From Ricinus communis (Eukaryota; Streptophyta; Magnoliopsida; Malpighiales; Euphorbiaceae): a DNA stretch of 64,000 nt. The notes under the pieces were generated by a model that was not told the origin of the DNA, searched no databases, and saw only the letters and a program-made list of their open reading frames with translations. Below are positions 1-11,684 of the stretch, piece by piece. Numbering within the stretch: position 1 is the first letter of the stretch; each line of letters starts with the position of its first letter. The position numbers and the translations under genes were made by a program. Location: NCBI RefSeq assembly GCF_019578655.1, contig NC_063261.1, positions 1,240,001 through 1,304,000 on the forward strand, given 5' to 3'.

Positions 1-1033
1 TTCCCGACTATCAAGCAAGCTGCCAGTATGATGGGCAAAACTCGCTCCTTGTATAGTTGCACATAGTCATGATGCTCTAGGGGCTCTTCCAATTCGAAAG
101 CTGAAGTTTCACCAATTGGATAACGTCGATGGTTTTCTCTAGTCCTTGGATTGGTTCACTTGCTAGAAGAAACTCGAGCTCCTCCAAGACTTCTTCATTG
201 GATAACTCGTGCTCATCTTCCATCATCGAAGGGACTTGTGGAAAATCCACCAAAAATTCCTCTAACTGCAACTCAGCATCATCAACTATACATTCCTATT
301 GGTAGTCTTTCAGAAGGATCATGTTTGCCTCTTCCTTTTCTGGTTCTATCTCCATGTTCAAAGAGTCGTCCTGCACAAAAGCATCATCGTCAAACATAAT
401 AGATAACCTAGAAAAATTCTCACCTGAACGCAAAGTGACGGCGCTCAAGTGTTCCTCGGATTCAGTAGCGTTTGATGGAGTTCCCAATTGCTCTTCAGCT
501 AGTAACTTGAAGATTAAGCCTACATGATGCTCTATGTTCTTAATCGAGGCTTATTGATCTTCAAGTATCCTCTCTGTTTGTTGAAATCTATCCTCGAGAC
601 TTGCAATAAACCTCATCATCAGGTTCTCTGACACTAACTCTTCACCTTGAGTTGATGGTGCAAGATTAGGCTGCTGAAATTCTGGTGGTTCTTGGCCATC
701 TAAGCCCCATCCAAAGGGTGAATGAATGCTCAACTCTTGATTGTAGGTGCTTCCATACGAGTCATTTGGCCAACTTCCCGTATAATTCACCTGTTCATAG
801 TTATAAGAATAATGAGCAACATCACTATACAATGGACAATCATTACTCAAATGTAAACCACAACAAAATTCATAAAAAAATTGAGATGAAAGGATAGGAG
901 TGGAGAGTTGATCGGTAGCCTAGCAAAACGATTCCACTCGAGCTTCTAAAGATGCACGGGTATCCCAATTTTTAGCACTCTATTGGTTCCTGATCCCATT
1001 TTCCAACGTGTCATACAAAGAGTTTAGCATTGA
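1..1033 (-). pseudogene. Athila-like gag / start of pol relic
   Basis: One minus-strand frame runs through 850-551, 487-296 and 271-77, interrupted by in-frame stops; one stop is TAA where the sister copy at 38 kb has CAA (Gln). The zinc-knuckle region near 840-865 reads YEFCCGLH then SNDC, so the first Cys of the Cys-x2-Cys-x3-His-x4-Cys pattern has become Tyr. Further on is the VTLRSGENF stretch, similar to the conserved TLRSGK block at the gag/pol boundary of Athila-type polyproteins. In intact relatives the protein would be the structural Gag that binds element RNA. Here it is a broken relic. The family call rests on the LRSG block, the PBS and the PPT context. Confidence 0.75.
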
Positions 1034-1171
1034 ACCTCCTTATCATCCACTATCTGAATAATAAGATTAACTAAATAAATATGTATAAATAAAATATAAA
1101 TAAATATAAATAAAAAAATAAAAAAATGGCTAAATTAACAAATAACAAATTTCACTCTAGTTTTCAAACAT

Positions 1172-1189
1172 TCCCCGGCAACGGCGCCA
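1172..1189 (-). promoter_or_regulatory. tRNA-Asp-type primer-binding site of element A
   Basis: The plus strand reads TCCCCGGCAACGGCGCCA, which matches the 3' end of plant tRNA-Asp including CCA. The minus strand is therefore an 18-nt primer-binding site for first-strand synthesis. It lies six bases inside the LTR edge at 1196, the expected position, and fixes the element's orientation as minus. Confidence 0.9.
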
Positions 1190-1195
1190 AAAACT

Positions 1196-2637
1196 TAATG
1201 TGTGCTACTTGTGTTAGCTACAATCTAAGGCAGTGTACCTATCGATGCAGTCTAGCACTAATGGCGAGTATCAAGGTCGTATTCCTTGAGAAAGTGAAAG
1301 CCTAGAGTTACTCCTTTGTTCTTTGTTATATAAACCTAAAATGAATGATGAATAATTTCTAAACTAACTAATAGCTACAAGTTAAGTTCTAAGGGAGATG
1401 CATGAGTAATTGATAAATAAAATAACCAAGATAAGAAAGCAAACCCAAAGGGAACCTAAACTAGTTGGCAATCAAACAAATGATAAAGGATTGGTGAGTT
1501 TAACTATGCTACCCGTGGACAAATTCTTAACCGAATTCGGTTTCTCTCTCGAGATAACTGAATTCCTAAATCTAATAACCTAAAGTTGGAATCTCTTCCT
1601 AATGATTGATTCTTAAATTAGCATTAAGCTTTAATCCGCCTCTATTAAGCTTTGTTAATTCTTAATCCGGCTAGTTAATTATCCTTATCTCTAAGCGATT
1701 ATTAACTACTTCTTGCTATTCAAAATTCCAATTGTCAAATGGACTTCTCAATCACATAAAGCAATATAAACACACAATTCACAACGTCTCATGAATAATG
1801 CATTATCTTATTAATACTGAAAGCAAGAAGAATACAAAACTAACCCAAACAATCTAACAATGTAATACTAAGCCAACATAGTAAAGAAATCCCAATGGAT
1901 TTAATCAATCTAGCTAATCATGTTCATTATCAAAATCCACAAGAATTCAATTACAACAATGAGTAAAAGTAGAGAAACCCGATTACACCCTTGGATGAGA
2001 GTAAACAGCCACAATTCCTCTTGCTCGAATTGAATCGATTCTTGTTCCTCTTGCTTGATTTGAAAACCAATCAACAAACCTCGCCCAATCTTCAATCTTT
2101 GAAGGGAATCCGATTGAAACCTTGATCCAAGTCTTCTTTTCCCTTAGTTCCAGCTCAGAAAACCCTTAAAGAGAGAGATATTAGGGTTTGGGACGTTCTC
2201 CCCTGCTCTCATTTTTCTTCTCTTTCCTCCCTTCTTTCTTTTAATTATTTCCCCACGCCAGCCAAGCAGTTTGTGTTGATCTGTGTTCCCAAACGGTATT
2301 ATGCGTGTTACTCTACGTGGTGGTGCTTCACAAAACTTCGTTTTCATTGATGTTTGATGCACCCAACACAGCCGTGTTAGTGCCCGTGTTGGGAACACGG
2401 TCTGTGTTGAAATCAACACGGGCATGTTCAGCTTCCTCATGCGCATACTTAGTTTATTTCGGCAGCTTTGACGTCCAATTATGCTCCAATTCTTCCCTTT
2501 ATCATTCTTTGACTTCTTTTGGACCTAATGCACACAAACAGATGCATAGGGTGAGTGTTGGGACCAATTCACATCCAAATGTCCATAAAATCAATCTTAA
2601 AAAACCCCATTTAGATGTGTGTATTTTACGCACATCA
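1196..2637 (-). repeat. 5' LTR of element A (Athila-like, U3 type 1)
   Basis: The plus-strand ends are TAATGTGTGC (TGATGTGTGC with one change) and ACGCACATCA, a short terminal inverted repeat. Length is 1442 bp. About the first 730 bp on the plus strand (the R/U5 side) align closely with the LTRs at 34121 and 38850. The rest (the U3 side) differs from those and instead matches the LTRs at 44487-45908 and 61694-63035. It carries ACACGG/CCGTGTT palindromic motifs around 2365-2425. Confidence 0.85.
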
Positions 2638-3364
2638 ATTTTCTTTATTATTACTTTGTTGTTTATTGCATGTTAATCCAGTACTTGATTATATTATTGA
2701 TTAATTCAAATAGCCACTTAGACTTACGGCTAAAAACTAATCCAACACGAATTTGATAGTCTAACAGGTTAATCTACTTTAACTCAGCCTAAACCCTAAA
2801 AATCAATTAGACTAGTGGGCTTTCACATGTTTGGTTAAAGTTTAAACTTAGTTAGAGTTAATATCATAATAAATGGCTTTCTCATAATAAGTAGTCCAAT
2901 AGGCTTAAAGGTTGGAATCTAAAGAGCATAACATGTAATTGGGCTAGAATAGGCGGGCTTTATACATAATTGGTTAGTGAAATTAGATTAACAACTTAAA
3001 TACGGGCTGGGCTTGAATAAACTAGGTTAGACTTAGGTGTATTGTGTGATGTTTTGGCATGCCTATATATAAAATATTTGCATTTATAGGGAATATTTTA
3101 TTAAATAATAAATTTAAAGACTAATATACATAAATAAGGAAGTTAGCTTCTGGATCCATTTTTGGATTCTATGGCTTGAGCTTCCTTTTGGAATATAAGA
3201 AAAGCTACTTATTAATAAAAGTGTCCCAGTGATCACCCGGGTCGCGACTCTCATCTCCGTGCTAGTATTAGTTCTAGTTAGCATGTTTCCGATTAGGTTG
3301 AAAAGCCTTACAGTGCCATAGTCCCTAAAGACACTTGGGTGCGCGACTGAAACTGGCGGCGACA
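2638..3364 (+). repeat. Partial 5' LTR of Tat/Ogre-like Gypsy element T0
   Basis: This aligns with 13310-14025, the right half of the LTR at 12809-14025. Shared landmarks are the run of short words around 'cttagactta', the 'aaggaagttagcttctggatcc' region, and the LTR end near 'ggcggcgaca'. The left part is cut off by the Athila-like LTR ending at 2637. No PBS follows: the sequence jumps straight into pol at about 3365. Confidence 0.7.
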
Positions 3365-3780
3365 ACGGTCACCACCAAGGTTGAGGAACTAAAGCTAGAA
3401 AAATTCACTACTCTGCCTCATAAGCTGAATCAACAAGAGCTAACTGCCTTGATAAAGGAGCATATCATTGATGTATTTTATGATGATGTAATAACGTCCA
3501 GTCTTTATGAGAAAATGTTTCTTTTATTTTGAAGATTAACAATTTTGTTTACTTGTGTGATGTTTTTCATGATGGTAGTGTGCATTTTGATAATCATGAT
3601 ATGTGCATGTTTGACATTAATTCCATACAAATTGATTCATTTAATTTAGGCACAAATAAAAATCCAAGGAACATTGTGATAGCTCATGATATAACTCTTG
3701 AGGAAAGGAGAGAAATAGAAAAAAAAAGAGGTATTTGCTTGGTCCTACGATGACATGCCAAGATTAGATAGAAAGATAGT
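3365..3780 (+). pseudogene. T0 protease-RT linker of pol, first piece
   Basis: Translated fragments (TKVEELKLEKF, then FDINSIQIDSFNLGTN and IVIAHDITLEERREIE) match the pol linker between protease and reverse transcriptase seen in the other Tat-type copies at 17169-17543 (+) and 47263-46640 (-). It is joined directly to an LTR end, so PBS, leader, gag and protease are missing. It contains frameshifts and stops. The reading continues after the solo LTR at 5206 (KIV, then EHHIP), which shows the LTR is an insertion into this pol. Confidence 0.7.
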
Positions 3781-5205
3781 TGATAAGCTATTTATATAGC
3801 TACAATCTAAGGCAGTGAACCTATCGATGCAGTATAACACTAATGGCGAGTATCAAGGTCGTATTCCTCGGGAAAATGAAAGCCTAGAGTTACTACTTTG
3901 TTCTCTGTTATATTAGCCTAAAATGAATGATGAATAATTTCTAAATTTAATAATAACTACAAGCTGAGTTCTAAGTGAGATGCAAGAATAATGGATAAAT
4001 GAAACAACCAAGACAAGAAAGCAAACCCAAAGGGAACCCAAATTAGTTGGCAATCAAATAAAAGATAACATATTGATAAGTCCAATTACGCTACCCGTGG
4101 ATGAATTCTTAAGAAAACGAATTCCTAAACTCAAGAACCTAAAGTTGGAATCTCTTCCTAACGATTGATCCTTAAGTTAGCATTAAGCTTTAATCTGCCT
4201 CTATTAAGCTTTGTTAATTCTTAATCCGGCTAGTTAATTATCCTTATCTCTAAGTGTTTATTAACCAGTTCTTGCTATTCAAATCTCCAACTGCCAAATG
4301 AACTTCTCAATCACATAAAGCAATCTAAACACCATAATTCATAACATCTCATGAATAATGCATTATCTTATTAATACCGAAAGTAAGAAGGATACAAAAC
4401 TAAACTCAAACAATCCAACAATTTAATACTAAGCCAACATAGTAAAGAAATTCCAATGGATTAAATCAATCTAGCTACACATGTTCATGTTTAAAACAAC
4501 TAGGAAATCAATTACAATGAAAGAATAACAAAAATGAAACATATACACCCTTTTCTCTTGAATTGGATGAACAACTCCAAGTCTGAGTCTGCACTGCAAT
4601 TGATCTCCTTAATTGCCTCTTGATTCGCTCCACTACCGTTTTGCACTCGGAACCTTGCATTTCGGGATTCTCCCTCTCTACAACTCTCTCCCAAACTCAA
4701 TACTTTGCAAAAACCGAACCAGCCGCCAAATCTCTCTCTCCCCTTGCTTCTTGCTAACCCTAGCATAAGAAATCGTTTTCCTTATATAATTGTTCCAGCA
4801 CGGCCGTGGTCAAGGCCATACTAAACCTTTGGATCTTGCAAATTAAGTCTCTTCCTGGTCGTGCCCTCGCCGGTGCTGAGCCACCGCGGGCCGCGCTGGA
4901 GGCCGTGATAGCCTACGAAATCATGCCAAAACACCACATTTGAGGATCAAAGGCTAATGAGTTGAGCAAGGCCATAGTCCAGGCAGTGCTTAATGTTTGA
5001 AATGTCCCTTGTCCAATTTTGATGAATTCTCATCCGTCTTCACATGTATTGATCTAAAATTGCTCAAACATTGATGATGGACCTATAAATTCTCCTGAAA
5101 TGCAAAAGAACACAAAACACGGGTGATCTTGGAGTAAAAGCATAATAATTATTAAGAAAATACACAATAATATGTAAGCAAATATGTGTAAGACTATGCA
5201 CATCA
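3781..5205 (-). repeat. Solo Athila-like LTR with 5-bp target duplication
   Basis: A single 1425-bp LTR (plus-strand ends TGATAAGC and TGCACATCA) is flanked by ATAGT at 3776-3780 and ATAGT at 5206-5210. No internal sequence is present on either side. It interrupts T0 pol, whose translation resumes in register after it. This is the footprint of LTR-LTR recombination that removed an internal region. In element sense a TATA box (TTATATAAGG) lies near 4779-4786, beside a cluster of CACGGCCGTG-type palindromes at 4797-4910. Confidence 0.9.
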
Positions 5206-7500
5206 ATAGTAGAGCACCACATCCCAACCTGTCCGCACATCAAGCCAATCAAGTAGAAGATGAGAATGCTAAGATCGAAATGGGCAGAGAAAGTTCAAGA
5301 AGAAGTTGCTAAGCAGATAAAAGCTAATTTCCTCAATGTAGTCGACTATCTTGAATGGTTGGCGAACATCGTCTGAATCCTGATGAAGAATGGTAAAGTT
5401 AGAATGCGTGTGGATTATTAGGACCTGAACAAGGCATTGCCCTATGGACGACTTTCCTTTTTCTCACATAGATGTGATAGTTGACAGTGCTGCTTCAAGT
5501 GAAATTTATTCCTTCACTGATGGTTTCTCTAGGTACAACTAGATCATAATGGCAGTAGTAGACAAGTTAAAGACGTTGTTCATTCACCGATTGGGGATAT
5601 ACTGTTATAAGGTTAATGCCTTTTGGACTAAGAATGCGAGGGCAACCTATCAGAAAGCAGCCACCACCTTGTTTCATGACATGATGCACAATAAGGTAGA
5701 GGTATGCATAAATGATATGATGGTAAAGTCAGAAACAAGGGAAGGGTATTTACAAGCTCTTGATAAGTTTCTAGGACGGGTGGAAAGGTATAATCTAAGG
5801 CTCAATTTGAAGAAAAGCATCTACAGAGTAACGTTAGGAAAGCTACTGGGGCATACAGTGAGTCAACGAGAAATAGAGATTGATCCGGACAATGTTAAGG
5901 CTATTCAAGAGATGCTAGTGCCAAAGATAAAGAAAGAAGGTAGTTAAGGGTAGGGCTATAGTAGAGTTTTTAGCTCAGAACAAGATTGAAAGAGATGATC
6001 CTTAGGATCTAGAGTTCCCTGATGAGAATCTAGGGGCAATAGAAATTCAAGAATGCAAAATATAATTTGATGGAGCTGTAAAAGCAAAAGGTGCAGGCTT
6101 ATGAGTATTTTTTATTACGCTAGAAGGAGAAATGCTACCGATGGCTAAGAGATTGGATTTTAAAATGACCAATAATATGGCGGAGTGTGAAGCCTATTTA
6201 TTTGGATTAGAGCAGTCGCGGTAGTAGGAGCGAAGCAGTTGATGGTCTATGGGGACTCCATATTAGTGATCCAATAAGAAATTGAGGAATAGGACGTCAA
6301 AGAAGAAAGATTGAAACCATATGTGAATTATCTCAAGACTTTGGTTTGCTATTTTTCTAAGTGTTCATTCATACACTTGCTGCGAGTTGAAAACTAGATG
6401 GCGGATGTGCTAGCTACCTTATCATCAGTTTGGGAAAATCCATCGCAACTTCTAATGGAGCCATTGGTGATCGTGAAGACAGGAGCACCTTGTTATCAAG
6501 GAAATCGGATAATGCAAGTCCAAATAGGACTGGAAGAGAAGCCATGGTTCTACGATCTGAAGAGGTTTGTAGAAGACAGGGTATATCTTAAGGAAGCAAC
6601 TGCAAAGGAAAGGTATGCGCTGTAGATACAAGCCAAAAATTACCTCAGCTATAGAGGGGTGTTATATAGAAGAATGACTTCAGCCGTCCAGCTCCGATGT
6701 GTTACTAAGTCAGAAGCATAGGAAGTGATGGAAGAGATACACAAAGTAGTGTGCGGGCTTTATATGAATGACATAGTGTTAACTAGAAAGATTATACATC
6801 AAGTTTATTACTGGTTAGCAATGGAAAAGGATTGTATAGCTCTAGGAAGGAAATAATATGAGTGTCAACTTTACAACAATCTGAGTCTTGTACCTACGAC
6901 TAAGTTACATAACTTGATATTCCCATAGCCTTTTGCAACTTGAGGAATTGACATCATCGGAGAGATAAAACTTCTTTCCAATGGTCACAGATACATAATA
7001 GTGACGATCGACTATTTCTCTAAGTGGGTAGAGGTTGGGTCATTACTACTGTGGGGGGTAAGATAAATGGCTAGGTTTATAGAGAGGAATCTGATATGCA
7101 AATATGGAGTCCGACATCACGTTGTGATAGATAATGGGGTGTAGTTCATTTATAAAATAGTGGACTTGTTAGCGGAATACAAGATTGGGCATCACAGGTC
7201 TTCTCCGTATAGATCTTAAGCGAATGGAGTGGTGGAAGCAACCAACAAGAACTTAAAGAAAATCCTCTTGAAGATGGTATGGAATTATAAGGATTGGTCA
7301 TTTCAGTTGCCCTTCACACTTTAGGGGTATCAAACAATTGAGGGAACATCGATCGAACAGACTCCGTACTCTTTGGTTTATAGGACCGAAGCAGTTTTGC
7401 CAGTTGAGTTGGAACTAAAATTTTTGAGAGTTATATTAGAGGCAAAAATACCAGAATACTAATGGGCTGAGTAGAGATACCAATAGTTGGTTGGACTTTG
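5206..7500 (+). pseudogene. T0 pol relic: reverse transcriptase, RNase H, integrase
   Basis: This is the plus-strand Tat/Ogre-type pol continued after the solo LTR. The RT part (about 5260-5945) shows WLANIV, a VDY-like block, FPFSHIDV, DGFSR and a degenerate catalytic site reading INDMMVKS where YVDDMMVKS is expected. The final RT segment is deleted. RNase H (about 6010-6420) keeps FDGAVK, NNMAECEAY, YGDSILVIQ and MADVLATLSS. Integrase (about 6640-7400) keeps GIDIIGEI, VIDNGV and ANGVVEATNKN around the expected Asp, Asp and Glu. Many stop codons are present, so it is inactive. The copy at 46582-45909 (-) gives the same RT with fewer lesions. Confidence 0.85.
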
Positions 7501-8391
7501 AAGAATGAAATCGAGTATGGGGAAGTGTGAGGGGTGTACGCATATTTTATTCGGACTCTATGATTGTAGAGCCGAATCGGCTAACCATATAGTCAATTGG
7601 TTGTGCGCACAGTCGGATCAGCTTAGCACAAAGTCGAATCGGCTGTGTGATGACATGATGCCATTTTTTCAATTTTTAAAGGATTTTTTGATTCTTGGTC
7701 ATATATGCACTCAAAATATATGATATTAAATGGAAAATGATGACAATACATGTGCCGAAAGTGCAAATCTTATGTATCGAAGAGATGAGTTTTATAGAAA
7801 AGTAGCAAAAAAAATACAAGTAGTAGAAGAAAAATCAATAGTCGGGGTTCTCTCTCGAATCCCCTATCCTATTGTCTGAACGGTATCCATCATTTTGGGC
7901 CCATAAGCTAGAGAGCTAAAGTGTCAAAGTATTGATCCTTCATTGTTGAGCATCAATCTGACGCTGTCGGTCGTCCACCTGCCCTTGCAAGTTCCCATCG
8001 TCTCTCCAAGGACAATCCAAAAGGATTAGTGCACTTTATACATGCATACATACTACTTCTTATAAAACATTTTTTCTTACCAGCTAATACTCACTGAGGA
8101 TGAAGAATTGTGTTCTTGCAGTACTGACCAATCGATGCACGTGCTCGAATTAGTTCCTCTGAACCTATGCAATTATTTTTATGTAGTATTAACATTTCAA
8201 AAAAAAAAGGGACGTGAAAATACAAAGGAAAATGTCAGTTACGTGTGTATAGGTACTCGGAGAGAACCCCAGTGGAAGACAGTGCTCCATTGCAAATCGG
8301 TGCTTTATCGCACTATAAGGACTCCAATATGAGACCATCAAATCAAGGAGGTATGGGATGCTCCCGGAATCATATCCAATGTGACCATAGG
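7501..8391 (+). other. T0 3' region after integrase, noncoding
   Basis: I see no convincing coding sequence. The stretch carries imperfect palindromes of the AGCCGAATCGGCT type (7570-7582, and related words near 7617 and 7635) that recur at 11706, 13070 and 13090 in the same element. A short A-rich run is at 8200-8212. It continues past the hAT-like insertion at 10080. Confidence 0.5.
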
Positions 8392-10071
8392 TAGGGCTAT
8401 AAATGAACCAAACGTCTCGCGAGCTATTCGAAGCTCGGATCAATAAAAAGCTCGTTCAAGATCGTTCGTTAATTTAAACGACCCGAGCTCGAGCTTGATA
8501 GAGTTTGGTTCGTTAGCTCGCAAACCTGCCCATTTACTGGCTCACGAACAAGTTCGCGAATAGGCTCATGAGCTTGAGCTCGAGCTCAGTTCCTTTATAA
8601 AGCTCGCAAATAGCTTCGCAATCTGGCTCGTTTGTAAAGTTCGTGAACATACTCGTTTATAAGCTCGATAAGAAGGCTCGTGAACAAGCTCGTTTATAAG
8701 CTCGAGCTCGAATTTAAAATAATAATATTAATATAATTAAATTAATAATAATATAACTACAATATTTAAATGTAGCTACTACTATTAGTAAGAATTACAA
8801 CAAAAATAATAAATAATAAACAAATATATTCTATAACAATTTAATAAAATGAGTATTTTTTAAATTAGATAAAATAAAGTTGACTCATTAATACAATGTT
8901 TATTTTATTTATGAATTGCTATGTATAATAAACTTTAATTATATTTTTACGATGGTAAAAATATTCTAATGCATCCTTTAATTATATTAATTTAATAAAA
9001 AATATTTATTATTAAAACCTTAATTAGTATATAATAGGTCATGACTAACCAGGCACTAGCATAGAAAGAAAAAATTAAACATTGTGTCTAAATGAATATA
9101 GTTAGTAGTATTGCCATTGTGAAACCTTATATATATCTTAACATTAACACAAAGTATTTTTATTTTCAATCTCATGCTCTTCAGTTCTTAGATATCTCAT
9201 ATTTGTCTAACTTGATTCTTAGAGTCAATAAAGTGGAATGTCGGTATTGGATCATATAGTTTCTTTTAGAAAATATTAATTTAATTAAAACTTTAGATTG
9301 AATTTATGTTTATATTTATAAATGGCATTCAAATTAAAAACTAAGCTAAAATAAATTAAGACTGTAATTTATATAAGTTAATATATTATTATGAAAAACT
9401 TTTAGCTACTTTATTATATCACACTTCGACTATTTTATATTTTAAAATTTATTTTAAATTTTATAAATATTATTAATTAAAAGGTGAAATGCCACTAGAA
9501 AATGAAATAGTGGGGCTAGTTTACATGTTTTTTTAAGTTAACATAGAATTGTGATATATTTAGTATGGTCTTCTTATAATTTTTATGCACAAACAATCTT
9601 TACTTTCATTATTCATATGTTGTTTTAGTAATACTTTTTTTTTGCATGTTTTGCTATATGTTTAGAAGCTGATTTTGATTATTTTTATTGCAAATTTGAA
9701 TTTTTTTTGTGCTAAATTTGATACTTTCATTATTCTTTGTTTTATTTTTAAATGTTGCTATTGATTAACTTAATTAAAAAATGCTTAACAAGCCCAAGCT
9801 CGAGCTGGAATTGTACTTAACGAGCTCGAATTCGAGATTTTCTCATTATACAACCACTTAATGAATCAAATTCGAACTAAGCTCGAGCTATTCATAGAAC
9901 TACTAGTTGCGAACCAAGCTCGAGCTATTCGCGAGCCTAATTATTTTCCAACGAGCGGAGCTCGAGCTCCATTATAAAAGCTCGAATCTAGCTCGAGCCT
10001 TTGCCAGAATTAAATAGACCAAGCCTGAAACTTGTTGATATTCGGTTCGGCTCTATTCGATTACAGCCCTA
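8392..10071. mobile_element. hAT-like nonautonomous DNA transposon
   Basis: The ends are TAGGGCTATAA at the left and, inverted, TAGGGCTGTAA at the right. The flanks are ACCATAGG (8384-8391) and GCCGTAGG (10072-10079), an 8-bp duplication with two transition differences. Length is 1680 bp. No transposase is detectable. The core (8760-9770) is AT-rich. Both subterminal zones (8400-8720 and 9790-10020) are dense in GAGCTCGAGCT-like words in direct and inverted orientation, the usual layout of transposase-binding subterminal repeats in hAT elements. The family assignment rests on duplication length and ends, not on protein. Confidence 0.75.
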
Positions 10072-10079
10072 GCCGTAGG

Positions 10080-11684
10080 AGGTGCTTCGGAGGCAGCACC
10101 AATAGAGGAGCCCGAGATATGGGAGGGCCTAGAGTGTTGGGCAGACTGCCCCTTTGTCAGCTCAAAAGCAGCAGGGGTATGACGGATGAACTACAAATAA
10201 AGTGTTCGGATAAATAAGTAGAATAAAGGACAATAAAAGACTCGACAAACTAAGCTAGAAAATATACATGTGCCATGCTGTCATCATCAAACGGTAGAGT
10301 CCTTAGTAACTGAGGGATGAAAAAAGCATAGTCCTCTATTAGAGAATGAATGGTGAGATCCTCGGGCTCATCATATCTCGCCGAGCATGTCGCTAGCTCC
10401 TTCTTAGTAAGGTCCGCTGTCCATAACATAAAAAGGGGTGGAGACAAGGGGACTTGACGTTTGTTAGGACCTCGCTCCTATCCGTAGATCCTCTCACCCA
10501 AATACTACGCCCAATAAGTAGGTCCAGCCAATAGGATCCCTATGCTCAATGTTAGCAGCAGAAAGCATATATAGATCCTAATAACGGCGCTCCCCTAACC
10601 AATCACTCTAAATTTGTAAATTAGAAAGGGAAGTAACCCTATGCATAAATTACGAATATGACTAATGAATTTTTGTTTACCTTGTCCCAAGTTAGGGAGT
10701 TGACTCACATGCGATGCACATGGACCTGTGCCCACTCTAGAGGGACGCTCCTGCTCGAATTGACTTAAACGAGGAAAGGCTCATGATGTGCAGTGGGCTC
10801 ACAGCCCACCAGAAGGCCAATTTCTAAGGCCTAGACTTGCAAAATAGAAGTCAGTGCTGTAAATATAAAAAAGAGGGGCAGAAATAAAGAAGATGGAATG
10901 GAACTTATGTGTACGGCATGCTAGAAGCTACAAATCCTCTTACTCCCACCGACAGCGATGTCCATCTAGTGATACAGATAAGTGAGAGCCATACACCCCT
11001 AATTGTAGGAGGAGACCTGGTCTAGATCCCGTAGGGGCCAAATAGTGAAAATCTAATGAGTTTCCCAAGTCATTGAATAAGGTAGTCCCAAAAAGATATA
11101 TTAAGAAGGCTCGGGCCATCTAATCCACATCTCGAGCATTCCAAGGCATGAAGCCTCTATAGTGAAGAGGGATGCTCTGGTAAACAATGCAATAGGTATT
11201 CTTGCATGCCGGTAAAAAATTGAGCAACTTCGTGATGTAACGCTCCCGAACACAAAGCGCTGATTGTGAATTGCGTCATCAAAAAGTACAGGTGTACATA
11301 TGAAATCTATCCCCATAATAGCAACAAATGAAAATAGGGAAAGAGTTAGCTCACCAATTGGACTATGGAAGGTGTTGGTGGTGTCCATCCACCTCTCGAG
11401 CAAGGTGTGGACTAAAGTATGATCCGTCCTATTGGTGACTAACAGAAAAGTAGCAACAAATCGGTGAAATCCAGTATCACTGATCTCTGCCTAAATAGAG
11501 CCCGGTAGCTCATCAAACCACTCACGAGCACCGTAGAAGTTTCCAACGAACTAGATTGATACGATGTCACTCTAAAAAATGCAAATACATGTTTTAAACA
11601 CCATGTACATACAAAAAGACTTCGAACAAGTAAGTATGACATTAATGCTAAAATGCCATAAAAACCTATTTTCTGCTCGTGCAC
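10080..11684 (-). pseudogene. Antisense plant mobile domain (PMD-like) ORF relic in T0
   Basis: Minus-strand translations spread over three frames give, in order, SDTGFHRFVATFLLV, LLERWMDTTNTFHSPIGELT, FVAIMGI and FLIYLFGTTLFNDLGNS. These resemble the plant mobile domain (Pfam PF10536): an 'ERW...THTFH..GE.T..L.DV..I.GL' block followed by a 'FLLYLLG..LF.D' block. The relic lies between the Tat integrase and the 3' LTR and is antisense to the element. Extra antisense ORFs in this position are known for Tat-lineage elements, and PMD domains are known to be carried by plant transposons. Frameshifts and stops make it nonfunctional. An ancestral host-gene capture is the likely source. Confidence 0.6.

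Larger units (their letters stand above)
1..2637 (-). mobile_element. Athila-like Ty3/Gypsy element A, 5' part
   Basis: In element sense (minus strand) the order is 5' LTR (2637 to 1196), tRNA-Asp-type primer-binding site, leader, then gag running off the left edge of the window. The internal part is nearly the same sequence as 37616-38849 of the complete element at 34121-40329, so both belong to one family. The gag reading frame is broken by stops. The rest of the element lies outside the window. The right flank after the LTR is Tat-type LTR sequence, into which this element appears to have inserted; the duplicated target bases on the far side cannot be seen. Confidence 0.85.

Noticed and set aside
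8108..8443. Short ORFs on both strands before the hAT-like insertion
   Set aside because: They are less than 85 codons, overlap each other on opposite strands and lie in the noncoding Tat 3' region; no recognisable domain.
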